Made by a program: the position numbers and the translations under genes. A stretch of DNA of 64,000 nucleotides, taken from positions 62,001-126,000 of the forward strand of contig CAWEXD010000007.1 of the NCBI GenBank assembly GCA_963812945.1, written 5' to 3'. The notes under the pieces were generated by a model. The model saw only the letters and a program-made list of their open reading frames with translations. It had not been told where the DNA came from and did no database searches. The DNA comes from DASRDR01 sp963812945 [NCBI: uncultured Candidatus Rokubacteria bacterium]. Its GTDB lineage: Bacteria > Methylomirabilota > Methylomirabilia > Rokubacteriales. This document shows, one piece after another, positions 18,710 through 28,058 of this stretch (its first letter is position 1; every line of letters starts with the position of its first letter).

Positions 18710-19246
18710 TCACACCTGCTCGGCCGACTCGGCCGGGGCCTGCTTGCCCCGCTCGGCCAGAATGAATGCGAGCTCCCGTTGCGGCGCCTGGAGGAGGCCG
18801 ACCAGCTGCGCGAGCGGCCCCTGCAGTATCCCCACGAGCTGCCCGCGCAGCGCCTCTCGCGACGGCAAGTCCGCCACCGCCTTGAGGGCCTGCGGATCCA
18901 AGAGCTGCCCATCGACCACGCCCACCCGCACCTGGAGCGCCGGATTCGCCTTGGCGAACCCCTGCAGAGCCTTGGCCACGGCGGCGGGATCCTTCCGACC
19001 GATCACGACGCCGATAGGCCCGGTGAGATGCGTCCGGAGCGGAGCCAGCGGCGACCCCTCGATGGCAACGCGCGCCAATCGGTTCTTGACGACGCGATAC
19101 TCCGCGGACGCCGCCTTGAGCTGCTTGCGGAGCTCCGAAAGCTGCTGGACCGTCAGACCCCGGTACTCCGTCAGGACGGCGGCCGTGGCCCCGCCCAGCT
19201 GTCGCCGGAGGTCCTCGATCGTCTCTGTCTTCGCTGCCGTGGGCAC
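18710..19246 (-). CDS. rplJ: 50S ribosomal protein L10
   Basis: L10 (178 residues) anchors L7/L12 dimers to 23S rRNA. The LTEYRGLTVQQLSELRKQLK segment near the N-terminus and the GPIGVVIGRKDPAAVAKAL stretch are typical. The C-terminal helix binds L12 dimers. The start is GTG at 19246-19244, only 11 nt after rplA. The long L10-binding leader that regulates rplJL in many bacteria therefore has no room here. Confidence 0.95.
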   Translation of the reverse strand: MPTAAKTETIEDLRRQLGGATAAVLTEYRGLTVQQLSELRKQLKAASAEYRVVKNRLARVAIEGSPLAPLRTHLTGPIGVVIGRKDPAAVAKALQGFAKANPALQVRVGVVDGQLLDPQALKAVADLPSREALRGQLVGILQGPLAQLVGLLQAPQRELAFILAERGKQAPAESAEQV

Positions 19247-19257
19247 GCTCCGACCTC

Positions 19258-19962
19258 CTACAGCTTGTACTGGCTGGCGATACGCTGGACGTCGACGGGC
19301 ACGGCGGGCCCCATCGTCGTCGACACCGTCACGCTGCGCAGGTACTGCCCCTTGGCCGCCGCGGGCTTCGCCTTCACGAGCGCCTCGATGATCGCGCTGG
19401 CGTTGGCTCCCAGGTGCTCCGCCGCGAACGACCGCTTGCCGACGGGCACGTGGACGTTGCCGGCCTTGTCCACCTTGAACTCGACCTTGCCGGCCTTGAC
19501 CTCCCGGATGGCGCGCGCGACGTCGAACGTGACCGTCCCCACCTTGGGGTTCGGCATGAGCCCGCGGGGCCCGAGGATCTTCCCGAGCCGCCCCACCTGT
19601 CCCATGAGGTCCGGCGTGGCGACCGCGGTGTCGAACTCGAGCCAGCCGCCCTGGATCTTCTCCACGAGATCCTCGGCGCCGACCACGTCCGCCCCGGCCT
19701 CACGCGCCTCGCGCTCCTTCTCGCCCTTCGCGAAGGCGATCACCCGGACCGCCTTGCCCGTCCCGTGCGGGAGCAGCACCGCCCCCCGGACCATCTGGTC
19801 GGCGTGCTTCGGGTTGACGCCGAGCCGCACGGCGAGCTCGACCGTCTCGTCGAACTTCGCATGGGCCACGCGCTTGGCCAGGGTCACGGCCTCCTCCACG
19901 GAGTAGGCCTTCCCCGACTCGATCTCCGCGCTCGCCTTCGCGTATCCCTTCGCTACCGCCAT
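19258..19962 (-). CDS. rplA: 50S ribosomal protein L1
   Basis: The 234-residue L1 forms the mobile stalk that escorts deacylated tRNA from the E site. Conserved segments include [40 protein letters not shown] sequence ([17 protein letters not shown]), and [15 protein letters not shown]1 also acts as the translational repressor of the L11 operon in E. coli. I chose the ATG at 19962-19960, which gives the canonical length; the open frame above it reads through rplK and is not L1. 11 nt separate it from rplK. Confidence 0.96.
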   Translation of the reverse strand: MAVAKGYAKASAEIESGKAYSVEEAVTLAKRVAHAKFDETVELAVRLGVNPKHADQMVRGAVLLPHGTGKAVRVIAFAKGEKEREAREAGADVVGAEDLVEKIQGGWLEFDTAVATPDLMGQVGRLGKILGPRGLMPNPKVGTVTFDVARAIREVKAGKVEFKVDKAGNVHVPVGKRSFAAEHLGANASAIIEALVKAKPAAAKGQYLRSVTVSTTMGPAVPVDVQRIASQYKL

Positions 19963-19973
19963 CGCCCGCCTCC

Positions 19974-20399
19974 CTAGCCGACGACCTCGATGCCCATGCT
20001 GCGCGCCGTACCCTCCACCACGCGCATCGCGGCATCGACGCTGTCGGTGTTCAGGTCCGGGAGCTTCGTCTGCGCGATCTCGCGGACCTGCGCCCGGGTC
20101 ACCTTCGCGATCTTGATCTTCAGCGGGTTGGCCGAGGCCTTCGCGATCCCGGCCGCCCGCTTGAGGAGGACCGCCGCCGGCGGGGTCTTCACCTCGAACG
20201 TGAACGAGCGGTCGGCGTAGATCGTGACGACCACGGGCAAGATCAGCCCTTCCTGGCTCCCTGTCCGGGCGTTGAAGCCCTTGCAGAACTCCATGATGTT
20301 GACGCCGTGCTGGCCGAGCGCCGGGCCCACCGGGGGGGCCGGGTTGGCCTTCCCCGCGGGGATCTGGAGCTTGACGACGGCCTGGACCTTCTTCGCCAT
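19974..20399 (-). CDS. rplK: 50S ribosomal protein L11
   Basis: This 141-residue protein matches the L11 length exactly. It contains the conserved [20 protein letters not shown] and MEFCKGFNA segments at the N-terminus, which is the thiostrepton-binding and RelA-activating domain. The C-terminal rRNA-binding domain has [18 protein letters not shown] start. The gap to nusG is occupied by a tandem repeat (20422-20537). Confidence 0.97.
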   Translation of the reverse strand: MAKKVQAVVKLQIPAGKANPAPPVGPALGQHGVNIMEFCKGFNARTGSQEGLILPVVVTIYADRSFTFEVKTPPAAVLLKRAAGIAKASANPLKIKIAKVTRAQVREIAQTKLPDLNTDSVDAAMRVVEGTARSMGIEVVG

Positions 20400-20421
20400 G
20401 GTGCGCTAGCCTTTCACGGTT

Positions 20422-20537
20422 CCCCTGCGCGCTCGACGTCCCGGCGCGCGGCATCCCCGCGCGCTCGACCTGCCGGCGCGCGACATCTATACCGCGCTCG
20501 ACCTGCCGGTGCGGGGCATCTATCCGCGCTCGACCTG
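20422..20537 (-). repeat. Tandem 32-33-nt repeat derived from the 3' end of nusG
   Basis: Three full units (20506-20537, 20473-20505, 20441-20472) and a truncated fourth (20422-20440) lie head to tail. On the coding strand each begins CAGGTCGAGCGCG. The first unit contains the last nusG codons (Gln-Val-Glu-Arg-Gly and the stop), so the downstream copies are duplicated remnants of the gene end. Units differ by a few substitutions and one inserted base, so the duplication is not brand new. It fills almost the whole nusG-rplK spacer. Confidence 0.9.
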
Positions 20538-21050
20538 GTAGTACTCGAGCTCCACCGGCGTCAGCCGCCCGAAGATCTGGACCATGACCTTCAGCTTGCC
20601 GCGCTCCGGGCTCATGTCCTCGATCATCCCGCTGAAGTTGACGAACGGGCCCTCGACCACCCGGACCTTGTCACCCTTCTGGAAGACCGACTTCGGCTTC
20701 GGCTTCTCGGCGCCCAGCTCCATCTGACGAAGGATCGTGTCCACCTCGTCGCGCGGCAGCGGCGACGGGCGGGCGCCGGATCCGACGAATCCGGTCACCT
20801 TGGGCGTCGACTTCACCAGGTGCCACGAGTCGTCGGTCATGTCCATCTCGACCAGTACGTAGCCGGGGAAGAACTTCTGCTCCGTGGTGCGCTTCTGTCC
20901 CTTGCGCACCTCGACCACCGGCTCGGTCGGGATCACGACCTGGCTGATCGCCTCCTCCTGCCCGAAGATCTTGGCCCGTTGGCGGATCGCCTCCGCGACC
21001 TTGTTCTCGAAGCCCGAGTACGTATGGACGACGTACCACTCTCTCGACAT
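20520..21050 (-). CDS. nusG: Transcription termination/antitermination factor NusG
   Basis: NusG (176 residues) binds RNA polymerase, reduces pausing, and links it to Rho or to ribosomal S10. The NGN domain starts [18 protein letters not shown] and includes [12 protein letters not shown]. The C-terminal KOW domain has [19 protein letters not shown] start at 21050-21048, 7 nt after secE, with which it is translated. Its last codons are part of the tandem repeat listed at 20422-20537. Confidence 0.97.
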   Translation of the reverse strand: MSREWYVVHTYSGFENKVAEAIRQRAKIFGQEEAISQVVIPTEPVVEVRKGQKRTTEQKFFPGYVLVEMDMTDDSWHLVKSTPKVTGFVGSGARPSPLPRDEVDTILRQMELGAEKPKPKSVFQKGDKVRVVEGPFVNFSGMIEDMSPERGKLKVMVQIFGRLTPVELEYYQVERG

Positions 21051-21057
21051 GCCCGCC

Positions 21058-21249
21058 CTATCGAATCATCAGTCGGACTAGCCACGTCAGGGCGTGGTCC
21101 ACGACCGCCAGAAACACGGCCAGGACGAGCACCATGACGATCACGACGCTGGTCGAGCCCACCACTTCCTTTCGCGTCGGCCACGAGACCCGACGGAACT
21201 CGACGACGACGTCGTGAAAGAACTCTCGGACCTTCCTCAGCGTCTCCAT
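21058..21249 (-). CDS. secE: Preprotein translocase subunit SecE
   Basis: The short, single-spanning SecE (63 residues) stabilises SecY in the Sec translocon. An amphipathic N-terminal helix with EFRRVSWPTRKEV, the SecE signature, is followed by one membrane helix (about residues 32-55). I chose the ATG at 21249-21247; a longer in-frame start would run into tRNA-Trp, which ends only 24 nt upstream. secE-nusG pairing is standard. Confidence 0.95.
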   Translation of the reverse strand: METLRKVREFFHDVVVEFRRVSWPTRKEVVGSTSVVIVMVLVLAVFLAVVDHALTWLVRLMIR

Positions 21250-21273
21250 CCCGTGTCCGCTGCGCGTCCTATG

Positions 21274-21350
21274 TGGCAGGGCAGGAGGGATTCGAACCCC
21301 CATCCCCCGGATTTGGAGTCCGGTGCTCTAGCCGTTAGAGCTACTGCCCT
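21274..21350 (-). tRNA. tRNA-Trp (CCA anticodon)
   Basis: The minus strand folds into a normal cloverleaf: 7-bp acceptor stem AGGGCAG/CTGCCCT, anticodon loop with CCA and a GGTTCGAATCC T arm. Discriminator G is followed by an encoded CCA (21276-21274). It lies between rpmG and secE, close enough to be processed out of the same transcript. A tRNA-Trp next to rpmG-secE is a known arrangement in several bacterial groups. Confidence 0.96.
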
Positions 21351-21359
21351 GGTTCGGCC

Positions 21360-21512
21360 CTACTTCGTTTCCTTGTGCGCGGTGTGCTTCCGGCACCACC
21401 GGCAGTACTTCTTCAGCTCCAGCCGGTCGGGATGCGTCCGGCGGTTCTTCGTCTGGGTGTAGTTCCGCCGCTGGCAGTCACCGCAGGCCAACGTGATGAT
21501 CTCGCGGGGCAT
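21360..21512 (-). CDS. rpmG: 50S ribosomal protein L33
   Basis: A 50-residue protein starting [18 protein letters not shown]. It has two CxxC pairs (CGDC and CRWC), so this is the zinc-binding form of L33. L33 sits near the E site. The ATG is at 21512-21510 and the TAG stop at 21362-21360. It is placed between tuf (18 nt upstream) and tRNA-Trp, matching the common tuf-rpmG-secE-nusG order. Confidence 0.95.
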   Translation of the reverse strand: MPREIITLACGDCQRRNYTQTKNRRTHPDRLELKKYCRWCRKHTAHKETK

Positions 21513-21530
21513 GGTGTCTCGCTCCTTCGC

Positions 21531-22727
<1,197 letters not shown>

Positions 22728-22778
22728 CCCGCTATCCTCCTCGAGCGGCGCTCACCGAGCGGCGCCGGGCAAGAGGGC

Positions 22779-22854
22779 TGGAGCCCATGACCGGACTTGA
22801 ACCGGTGACCCCGTCCTTACCAAGGACGTGCTCTACCGACTGAGCTACATGGGC
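22779..22854 (-). tRNA. tRNA-Thr (GGT anticodon)
   Basis: The acceptor stem is GCCCATG/CATGGGC and the anticodon stem CGTCC/GGACG encloses the loop TTGGTAA, giving anticodon GGT. The T arm is GGTTCAAGTCC. The CCA end is encoded (22781-22779) after discriminator T. It is the last tRNA before tuf, equivalent to thrT of E. coli. Confidence 0.96.
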
Positions 22855-22881
22855 CTCGATCACGTCCCCGAGTCCACGCGG

Positions 22882-22900
22882 GGCCGGCCCCGGGCCGGCC
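22882..22900 (-). repeat. Short perfect inverted repeat between two tRNA genes
   Basis: Two 8-base arms of GGCCGGCC flank a 3-base loop in the spacer between tRNA-Gly and tRNA-Thr(GGT). Such a stem could be an RNase III or RNase E processing element in the polycistronic tRNA-tuf transcript. It has no following T-run. In a GC-rich genome it may also be chance. Confidence 0.4.
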
Positions 22901-22922
22901 GAGCGCCCGACTGACCCGACAA

Positions 22923-22997
22923 TGGAGCGGGAAACGGGATTCGAACCCGCGACCCCCAGCTTGGAAGGCTGGCGCTCTACCGCTGAGCTATTCCCGC
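22923..22997 (-). tRNA. tRNA-Gly (TCC anticodon)
   Basis: The acceptor stem is GCGGGAA/TTCCCGC and the anticodon stem CCAGC/GCTGG encloses CTTCCAA, so the anticodon is TCC. The T arm is GGGTTCGAATCCC, and CCA is encoded (22925-22923) after discriminator T. It corresponds to glyT in the E. coli cluster. Confidence 0.96.
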
Positions 22998-23096
22998 GTG
23001 GTGACGTCGCGCGCCGACCGGGGCGTCCCCGACGCTCGCCCGCCGGCCTCGTCGTTCGGATCACCGTCCCCATCCGACCGCACACCGGCTCCACGA

Positions 23097-23182
23097 TGGT
23101 GGCGAGGGGAGGATTTGAACCCCCGAAGGCGTTCGCCAGCAGATTTACAGTCTGCCCCCTTTGGCCGCTTGGGTACCTCGCC
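23097..23182 (-). tRNA. tRNA-Tyr (GTA anticodon)
   Basis: At 86 nt this is a class II tRNA with a long variable arm. The acceptor stem is GGCGAGG/CCTCGCC. The anticodon stem GCAGA/TCTGC encloses CTGTAAA, giving anticodon GTA. The T arm is GGGTTCAAATCC, with discriminator A and encoded CCA (23099-23097). It corresponds to tyrU. Confidence 0.96.
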
Positions 23183-23276
23183 ATTCGAACCGTGGACACC
23201 AGTGGAACACGCTCCGACCGGCAGACGGCCGGCGCTGGTTGCGAACGCTACCCGGGCGCTCCCGGACTCTTCACGG

Positions 23277-23351
23277 TGGAGCTGGCGAAGGGAATCGAAC
23301 CCCCGGCCTGCTGCTTACAAGGCAGCCGCTCTACCCCTGAGCTACGCCAGC
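23277..23351 (-). tRNA. tRNA-Thr (TGT anticodon)
   Basis: The acceptor stem is GCTGGCG/CGCCAGC and the anticodon stem GCTGC/GCAGC encloses CTTGTAA, so the anticodon is TGT. CCA is encoded at 23279-23277 after discriminator T. It is the first gene of the tRNA-tuf-rpmG-secE-nusG-rpl-rpoBC transcript; its 5' end is only about 9 nt from the predicted start point of the promoter at 23367-23395. It corresponds to thrU. Confidence 0.96.
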
Positions 23352-23366
23352 AAGCGACAAAACTTC

Positions 23367-23395
23367 ATCCTATGTACCACTCCCCTATGTGTCAA
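23367..23395 (-). promoter_or_regulatory. Strong sigma-70-type promoter of the tRNA-tuf operon, inside the end of rlmB
   Basis: Reading the minus strand, TTGACA (23395-23390) is followed by exactly 17 bases and TAGGAT (23372-23367). The -35 box lies within the last codons of rlmB (Gly-Val-Asp-Thr-stop), so coding and promoter sequence are shared. The predicted start is near 23360, immediately before the first tRNA-Thr. Function is inferred from sequence and position. Confidence 0.82.
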
Positions 23396-24230
23396 CCCCA
23401 TTCTTACCTGCCGCCCCCCGAGGCCGCGGCCGGCCCGGCTCCTGACGTTGGCGCCGGGCCTCGTAGAGGAGCGCCGCCCCCGCGGCCGCCACGTTCAGGG
23501 ATCCCACCCGCCCGGCCAGGGGAATGCTCACCAGGACGTCGCAGGTCCGGGCCACCAGGGGCCGGATCCCGCGCCCCTCGCTGCCCAGGACGAGGACGAA
23601 AGGCCCCCGAAAGTCCACCCTCCAGGGGGCCTGGGCGCGGGAGGGGGCCGTGGTCGCTTTCGCATCCCGTTCCTCAGCGACGGCTCCGATCACCCAGCAC
23701 CCCGCCTGCTTCAGACGCTCGAGCGCCTGGCTGAGGTTCCCGACCCGGGCCACCGGCAGGTGCTCCAGGGCCCCGGCGGCCGCCCGGACGACATGGGGCG
23801 TCAGCCCCGCCGCCTGGTGCCGCGGGACCAGGGCGCCGTGGACCCCCAGGGCCTCCGCGGTCCGAAGGAGGTTTCCCACGTTCCCCGGATCCTGGACCTG
23901 GTCGAGGGCCAGGAAGAGCGCCGGCTCCCTCCGGGTCCCGGGAATCGCCAGCAGGTCCTCCAGCTCCGCGTACTCCCGGGGAGCCACGCGAGCCACCACC
24001 CCCTGGTGGTGGCCGGTCCCGGCGAGTCCATTCAGGGCCGCCCGGGGCACCCGGCTACACCGGACCCCCGCCTGCCGGGCCAGCGCCAGGATGTCCGCGT
24101 GCCGGTCCCGGGCCTCCGACTCGACCAGCACCTCCTCGATCGGCCGGGCCCGGCTCCGGAGGGCCTCCAGGACCGGGTGCCGCCCGGCCAGGATCAGGGC
24201 GCGGTCGGCACGCCGCTCTTCGGCTTCCAC
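23385..24230 (-). CDS. rlmB: 23S rRNA 2'-O-methyltransferase of the TrmH/SpoU family (RlmB-like)
   Basis: The 281-residue protein is a knotted SPOUT methyltransferase. All three SpoU motifs are visible: LDQVQDPGNVGNLLRTA (motif 1), LVLGSEGRGI (motif 2) and IPLAGRVGSLNVAAAGA (motif 3). An N-terminal L30e-like substrate domain contains LAGRHPVLEAL. RlmB modifies G2251 of 23S rRNA in E. coli; the exact target here is inferred and another TrmH-type tRNA/rRNA enzyme is possible. The start is GTG at 24230, overlapping cysS by 37 nt, a common cysS-rlmB arrangement. The C-terminal tail is Arg/Pro/Gly-rich and overlaps the next promoter. Confidence 0.88.
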   Translation of the reverse strand: MEAEERRADRALILAGRHPVLEALRSRARPIEEVLVESEARDRHADILALARQAGVRCSRVPRAALNGLAGTGHHQGVVARVAPREYAELEDLLAIPGTRREPALFLALDQVQDPGNVGNLLRTAEALGVHGALVPRHQAAGLTPHVVRAAAGALEHLPVARVGNLSQALERLKQAGCWVIGAVAEERDAKATTAPSRAQAPWRVDFRGPFVLVLGSEGRGIRPLVARTCDVLVSIPLAGRVGSLNVAAAGAALLYEARRQRQEPGRPRPRGAAGKNGVDT

Positions 24231-25645
24231 TGCGTCTCGGTCGGGGTGTCCTTCAAGGTCACGCCGAGCGCGTCCAGCTCCGCCCGCAGGGCATCCGCCC
24301 GCGCCCAGTCGCGCTCCTTCCGGGCCTGGCCCCGCTTCCGGACCAGGTCCTGGATGCGGGCGAGGCGCTCGGGCTCGAACACCTGGGCCTGCGCGGACTC
24401 GTTCCCGGTCATCGACAGCCCCAGCACCTTGCCGAGACGGATCAGGACGTCCACGCCGGCCACGAAGTCGTGCCCGCTCCGCGCCCTCGACTGGACCCGC
24501 TTGTGCTCCTCCGCGAGTGCCGCACCCAGGAGATTCAGGGCGCCGATGGCCTGCGGCGTGTTGACGTCGTCGTCCATGGCGGTCTCGAACCGCTGGCGAT
24601 GGGCGGCGACCGTGGCCAGGAACGTCTCGTCCGGGGTCGGTTCGGGCTCCGTGGGCACGAGCCGGCCGGCGTCATCGACGAGCTCCCGGAACCGCTCGAG
24701 CGGACGCCGCATCCCCAGGACGCCCTCCTCCGAGAACTCGACGGGGTTCCGGTAGTGGGTCTGGAGGAGGTAGAGCCGCAGCGCCTCGGGGTCGTGCCGC
24801 TCGAGCAGCGCTCCGATCGTGAGCGTGTTCCCGAGCGACTTCGACATCTTCTCCGATCCGAGGTTCACGAAGCCGTTGTGCAGCCAGAATCGTGAGAACG
24901 GCTTCCCGGTCGCGGCCTCGGACTGCGCGATCTCGCACGAGTGGTGGGGAAAGATCAGGTCCTCTCCCCCGCCGTGCAGATCCAGCGTCTCGCCGAGGTA
25001 CTTCATCGCCATCGCGGAGCACTCGATGTGCCACCCCGGCCGGCCGGACCCCCACGGGCTCGGCCAGGACGGCTCGCCAGGCTTGGCGGCCTTCCAGAGG
25101 GCGAAGTCCCGCGGATCGCGCTTCCGCTCGTTCACGTCGACCCGGGCCCCGGCAAGCAGCTCGTCGAGGTTCTTGCCCGACAAGCGCCCGTACGCGGGGA
25201 ACCGCAGCACCTCGAAGTACACGTCGCCGTCCACCACGTAGGCCACGCCCGCCGCGATGAGCCGTTGGATCAACGCGACCATCTCGGGGATGTGCGCCGT
25301 CGCCCGGGGAGCCTCGGTGGGCGCCTGGACGCCCAGCTTGGCCATGTCCGCCTCGTACGCCTGGATGTAGCGCTCGGTCAGCTCCCCGATCGGCACCTTC
25401 AGCTGGTTCGCCCGGGCGATGATCTTGTCGTCCACGTCCGTGTAGTTCTTGGCGAACATCACGCGGTAGCCTCGGTCGGCGAGGTACCGCGCGATCACGT
25501 CGAAGACCAGGGCGCTGCGGGCGTGGCCGAGGTGAGAGACGTCGTACGGCGTGATGCCGCAGACGTACATGCGCACCTGCCCCGGCACGAGCGGGGTGAA
25601 GGGCTCCTTCTGCCGGGTCAGCGTGTTGTAGATCCGGAGGCTCAC
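24194..25645 (-). CDS. cysS: Cysteinyl-tRNA synthetase
   Basis: A class I aminoacyl-tRNA synthetase of 483 residues charging tRNA-Cys. The HIGH motif is HLGH at 38-41 and KMSKS is at 266-270. Zinc ligands are likely C29, C209, H234 and C237 (the GWHIECSAM and FPHHSCE segments). The start is GTG, giving MSLRIYNTLT, the usual beginning. A GGAGG-like site lies about 26 nt upstream and looks too distant, so start usage is a little uncertain. It lies about 110 nt after ispF. Confidence 0.96.
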   Translation of the reverse strand: MSLRIYNTLTRQKEPFTPLVPGQVRMYVCGITPYDVSHLGHARSALVFDVIARYLADRGYRVMFAKNYTDVDDKIIARANQLKVPIGELTERYIQAYEADMAKLGVQAPTEAPRATAHIPEMVALIQRLIAAGVAYVVDGDVYFEVLRFPAYGRLSGKNLDELLAGARVDVNERKRDPRDFALWKAAKPGEPSWPSPWGSGRPGWHIECSAMAMKYLGETLDLHGGGEDLIFPHHSCEIAQSEAATGKPFSRFWLHNGFVNLGSEKMSKSLGNTLTIGALLERHDPEALRLYLLQTHYRNPVEFSEEGVLGMRRPLERFRELVDDAGRLVPTEPEPTPDETFLATVAAHRQRFETAMDDDVNTPQAIGALNLLGAALAEEHKRVQSRARSGHDFVAGVDVLIRLGKVLGLSMTGNESAQAQVFEPERLARIQDLVRKRGQARKERDWARADALRAELDALGVTLKDTPTETQWKPKSGVPTAP

Positions 25646-25752
25646 AGGTCACCCCAGCGCGGGCTCGGGTTCCTCCTAAGACGGCCGCGAGATGGCGAGG
25701 GATTCCGCCTTCGGCAGTGGTGGCAGTGGGGCCCGTGGGGCCGGCGGCCGAC

Positions 25753-26232
25753 TCACCCCGCGACCTCGACCAGGGCCACCGCCATCGCGGCGATGCCCTC
25801 GTGCCGTCCCAGGGCACCCAGCCGCTCGGCGCGCTTGGCCTTGACGCTCACGCGGTCGACCGCCAGGCCCAGCGTCTCCGCGAGGCGCGTCCGCATCGCC
25901 TCGAGCCAGCCCGCGAGCCGCGGGGCTTCCGCCACGACCGTCGCGTCCACGTTGACGATGCGTCCCCCGTGCCCTCGCACCCGCTCCACGACCTCGCCCA
26001 GGAGCCGAAGACTCGAGATCCCGCGATATCGCGGGTCCGAGTCGGGGAAGTGCTGCCCCAGGTCGCCCAGGGCCAGCGCGCCGAGGAGCGCGTCGGCCAC
26101 CGCGTGCGTCAGGACGTCGGCGTCGGAATGGCCCTCGAGGCCGCGGTCGGCCGGCACCTCGACGCCGCCAAGGACGAGCGGCCGGCCGTCGACCAGCGGG
26201 TGAACGTCGAACCCCAGGCCCACTCGGGTCAT
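25753..26232 (-). CDS. ispF: 2-C-methyl-D-erythritol 2,4-cyclodiphosphate synthase
   Basis: IspF (159 residues) catalyses the cyclisation step of the MEP isoprenoid pathway. Metal ligands are expected at D9, H11 (GFDVHP) and H43 (HSDADVLTHAV). The DSDPRYRGISS segment and the final KAKRAERLGALGRHEG segment are conserved. The ATG at 26232-26230 overlaps the ispD stop by four bases (ATGA), so the two consecutive pathway enzymes are translationally coupled. Confidence 0.97.
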   Translation of the reverse strand: MTRVGLGFDVHPLVDGRPLVLGGVEVPADRGLEGHSDADVLTHAVADALLGALALGDLGQHFPDSDPRYRGISSLRLLGEVVERVRGHGGRIVNVDATVVAEAPRLAGWLEAMRTRLAETLGLAVDRVSVKAKRAERLGALGRHEGIAAMAVALVEVAG

Positions 26233-26957
26233 CGCCGTCGCCCGGGCACCCGCCGCCCGCCGTGTCCCCGGGCCCCGAGGGCCCGGCGCGCCAGCGGCAG
26301 GTCCTCGGGACGGGTGATCTTCAGGTTGCCGGGGAGCCCGGCGACTAGGCGGACGGGCGCGCCCAGCCGCTCGACCAGCGCCGCCTCGTCCGTCCCGACG
26401 ATGCGGTCCGCCGCCGCCCGGCGATGGGCTTCCCGGAGCAGCTCGGCGCGGAACCCCTGGGGGGTCTGAATGGCCCAGAGCCCATCCCGCGGGATCGTCT
26501 CCTTCACCCAGCCCTCGGCGCCGCGTTTGACCGTCTCCGCGACCGGCAGGGCCGCCACGGCGGCCCCGTGGGCCCGGGCGGCCTCGACGACCCGGCGCAC
26601 CAGCTCGGGCGTGATGCACGGCCGGACGCCGTCGTGGACCAGGATCAAGGCCGCCGTGGCCGGCACGGCCGCGAGGCCGCGGGCCACCGACTCCTGTCGT
26701 TCCTGGCCTCCGGCCACCACGGCCCGAACCTTCCGGCACCCGCGGAGGCGGCGCCGCCAGACGGGGACGTCCTCGACCGGGACCGCGACCACGATCCCCT
26801 GGACCTCGCGGGTCGCCTCCAGCACGTCGAGGGTCCACCGGAGCACGGGCCGGGCGCCCACCCGGATGTCCTGCTTCTTCCGGCCCATGCGAACACCCCG
26901 GCCGCCGGCCGGGACCACCACCCAGACGCCGGCGCCCGCCGATCTGGGGCGGCTCAT
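26229..26957 (-). CDS. ispD: 2-C-methyl-D-erythritol 4-phosphate cytidylyltransferase
   Basis: IspD (242 residues) attaches CMP to MEP in isoprenoid synthesis. The nucleotide-binding loop is VVPAGGRGVRMGRKKQ near the N-terminus, followed by HDGVRPCITPELV and the AIQTPQGFRAELL motif. The first half of the reading frame upstream of the ATG at 26957-26955 is antisense-like filler within the PIN-TRAM gene, so the shorter start is correct. It overlaps the PIN-TRAM stop (ATGA) and then ispF. Confidence 0.96.
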   Translation of the reverse strand: MSRPRSAGAGVWVVVPAGGRGVRMGRKKQDIRVGARPVLRWTLDVLEATREVQGIVVAVPVEDVPVWRRRLRGCRKVRAVVAGGQERQESVARGLAAVPATAALILVHDGVRPCITPELVRRVVEAARAHGAAVAALPVAETVKRGAEGWVKETIPRDGLWAIQTPQGFRAELLREAHRRAAADRIVGTDEAALVERLGAPVRLVAGLPGNLKITRPEDLPLARRALGARGHGGRRVPGRRR

Positions 26958-28036
26958 CGGCGGCCCGCGGACTCTTCCTCCGCCAGACGGGTGAAGATCA
27001 TGCGCCCGGCGGCGGTCTGGAGCACCGTGTTGACCATGACGTTGACCGTCTGGCCGATGTGCCGGCGGCCGTGCTCGACCACGACCATCGTGCCGTCGTC
27101 GAGGTAGGCGACGCCCTGGCCCGCCTCCTTCCCCTCGCGCAGGACGTGCACGTGGAGCATCTCTCCGGGCAGGACGACGGGACGAAGGGCCCCGGCCAGC
27201 TCGTTGGTGTTCAGGACCCGCACACCGTGCAGCTCGGCGACCTTGTTCAGGTTGTAGTCGTTGGTGACGATGACGCCCCCGACGGCGCGAGCCGTCTCGA
27301 TGAGGCGCCCGTCGACCTCGCGGATGTGCGGGAAGTCGAGGTCGTGCAGCTCGGTGCGGACGCCGGGGAGTCGCTGGAGCCGCTGGAGCACGTCGAGCCC
27401 CCGCCGTCCGCGATTTCGCTTCAGGGGATCGGACGAGTCCGCGATCTGCTGGAGCTCCCGCAGGACGTACTGCGGGACCAGGAGGGTGCCTTCCAGGAAG
27501 CCTGCCTGGCAGACGTCGGCGATCCGCCCGTCGATGATCACGCTGGTGTCGAGCACCTTGAAGCGCGGGTCGCCGCTCATCGCACCGGGGAAGACCATGC
27601 GCGTGATGCCGCCGAGCTCCTCCTCGCGGCGGAGCACGAAGACCACCCCCATGTAGGCCAGGAGCAGCGAAAGGAAGCCCCGCCCGGCGGCGCTCCCCGC
27701 GGCCGGGAGGAAGACGATCAGGGCCGAGGCCACGAGCTGGGCGAGGAGCACGCCGCCGAGGGCGCCGATGGCGGAGAGAAACAGCCGCGGCATCGAGAGC
27801 CGCCGCGCCGCCTGCTCGAGGGCGACCACGGCCACCCCGGCGAGCACGCCGCCCAGCACCGCGAGCGGCGCCCAGACGAGCCACCGCGCCGGCGGCTCGA
27901 ACGACCGGACGAGGAGATAGCCGCCGAGCCCGACCAGCGACACGAAGATCACGCGCGCGACCGTGATCGCCGCGCTCGCGGGAGTCCTGGACCCTCCCCC
28001 GTCCATCCCGGTCCGCCCTCCGTCCATCACCCGCAT
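26954..28036 (-). CDS. PIN and TRAM domain membrane protein (YacL-like)
   Basis: This 360-residue protein has about four membrane segments in residues 22-137. A PIN-type nuclease-like domain follows, starting VLDTSVIIDGRIADV with acidic residues D163 and D169. A C-terminal TRAM domain includes AYLDDGTMVVVEHGRRHIG. YacL-family proteins of Gram-positive and other bacteria sit next to radA and ispD, exactly as here. Their precise function is unsettled; ribonuclease activity is suggested by the fold. The ATG start at 28036 is followed by two more Met codons that could also serve. Confidence 0.9.
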   Translation of the reverse strand: MRVMDGGRTGMDGGGSRTPASAAITVARVIFVSLVGLGGYLLVRSFEPPARWLVWAPLAVLGGVLAGVAVVALEQAARRLSMPRLFLSAIGALGGVLLAQLVASALIVFLPAAGSAAGRGFLSLLLAYMGVVFVLRREEELGGITRMVFPGAMSGDPRFKVLDTSVIIDGRIADVCQAGFLEGTLLVPQYVLRELQQIADSSDPLKRNRGRRGLDVLQRLQRLPGVRTELHDLDFPHIREVDGRLIETARAVGGVIVTNDYNLNKVAELHGVRVLNTNELAGALRPVVLPGEMLHVHVLREGKEAGQGVAYLDDGTMVVVEHGRRHIGQTVNVMVNTVLQTAAGRMIFTRLAEEESAGRR

Positions 28037-28058
28037 GCGCCCCGCACCCTCCCCTGCA

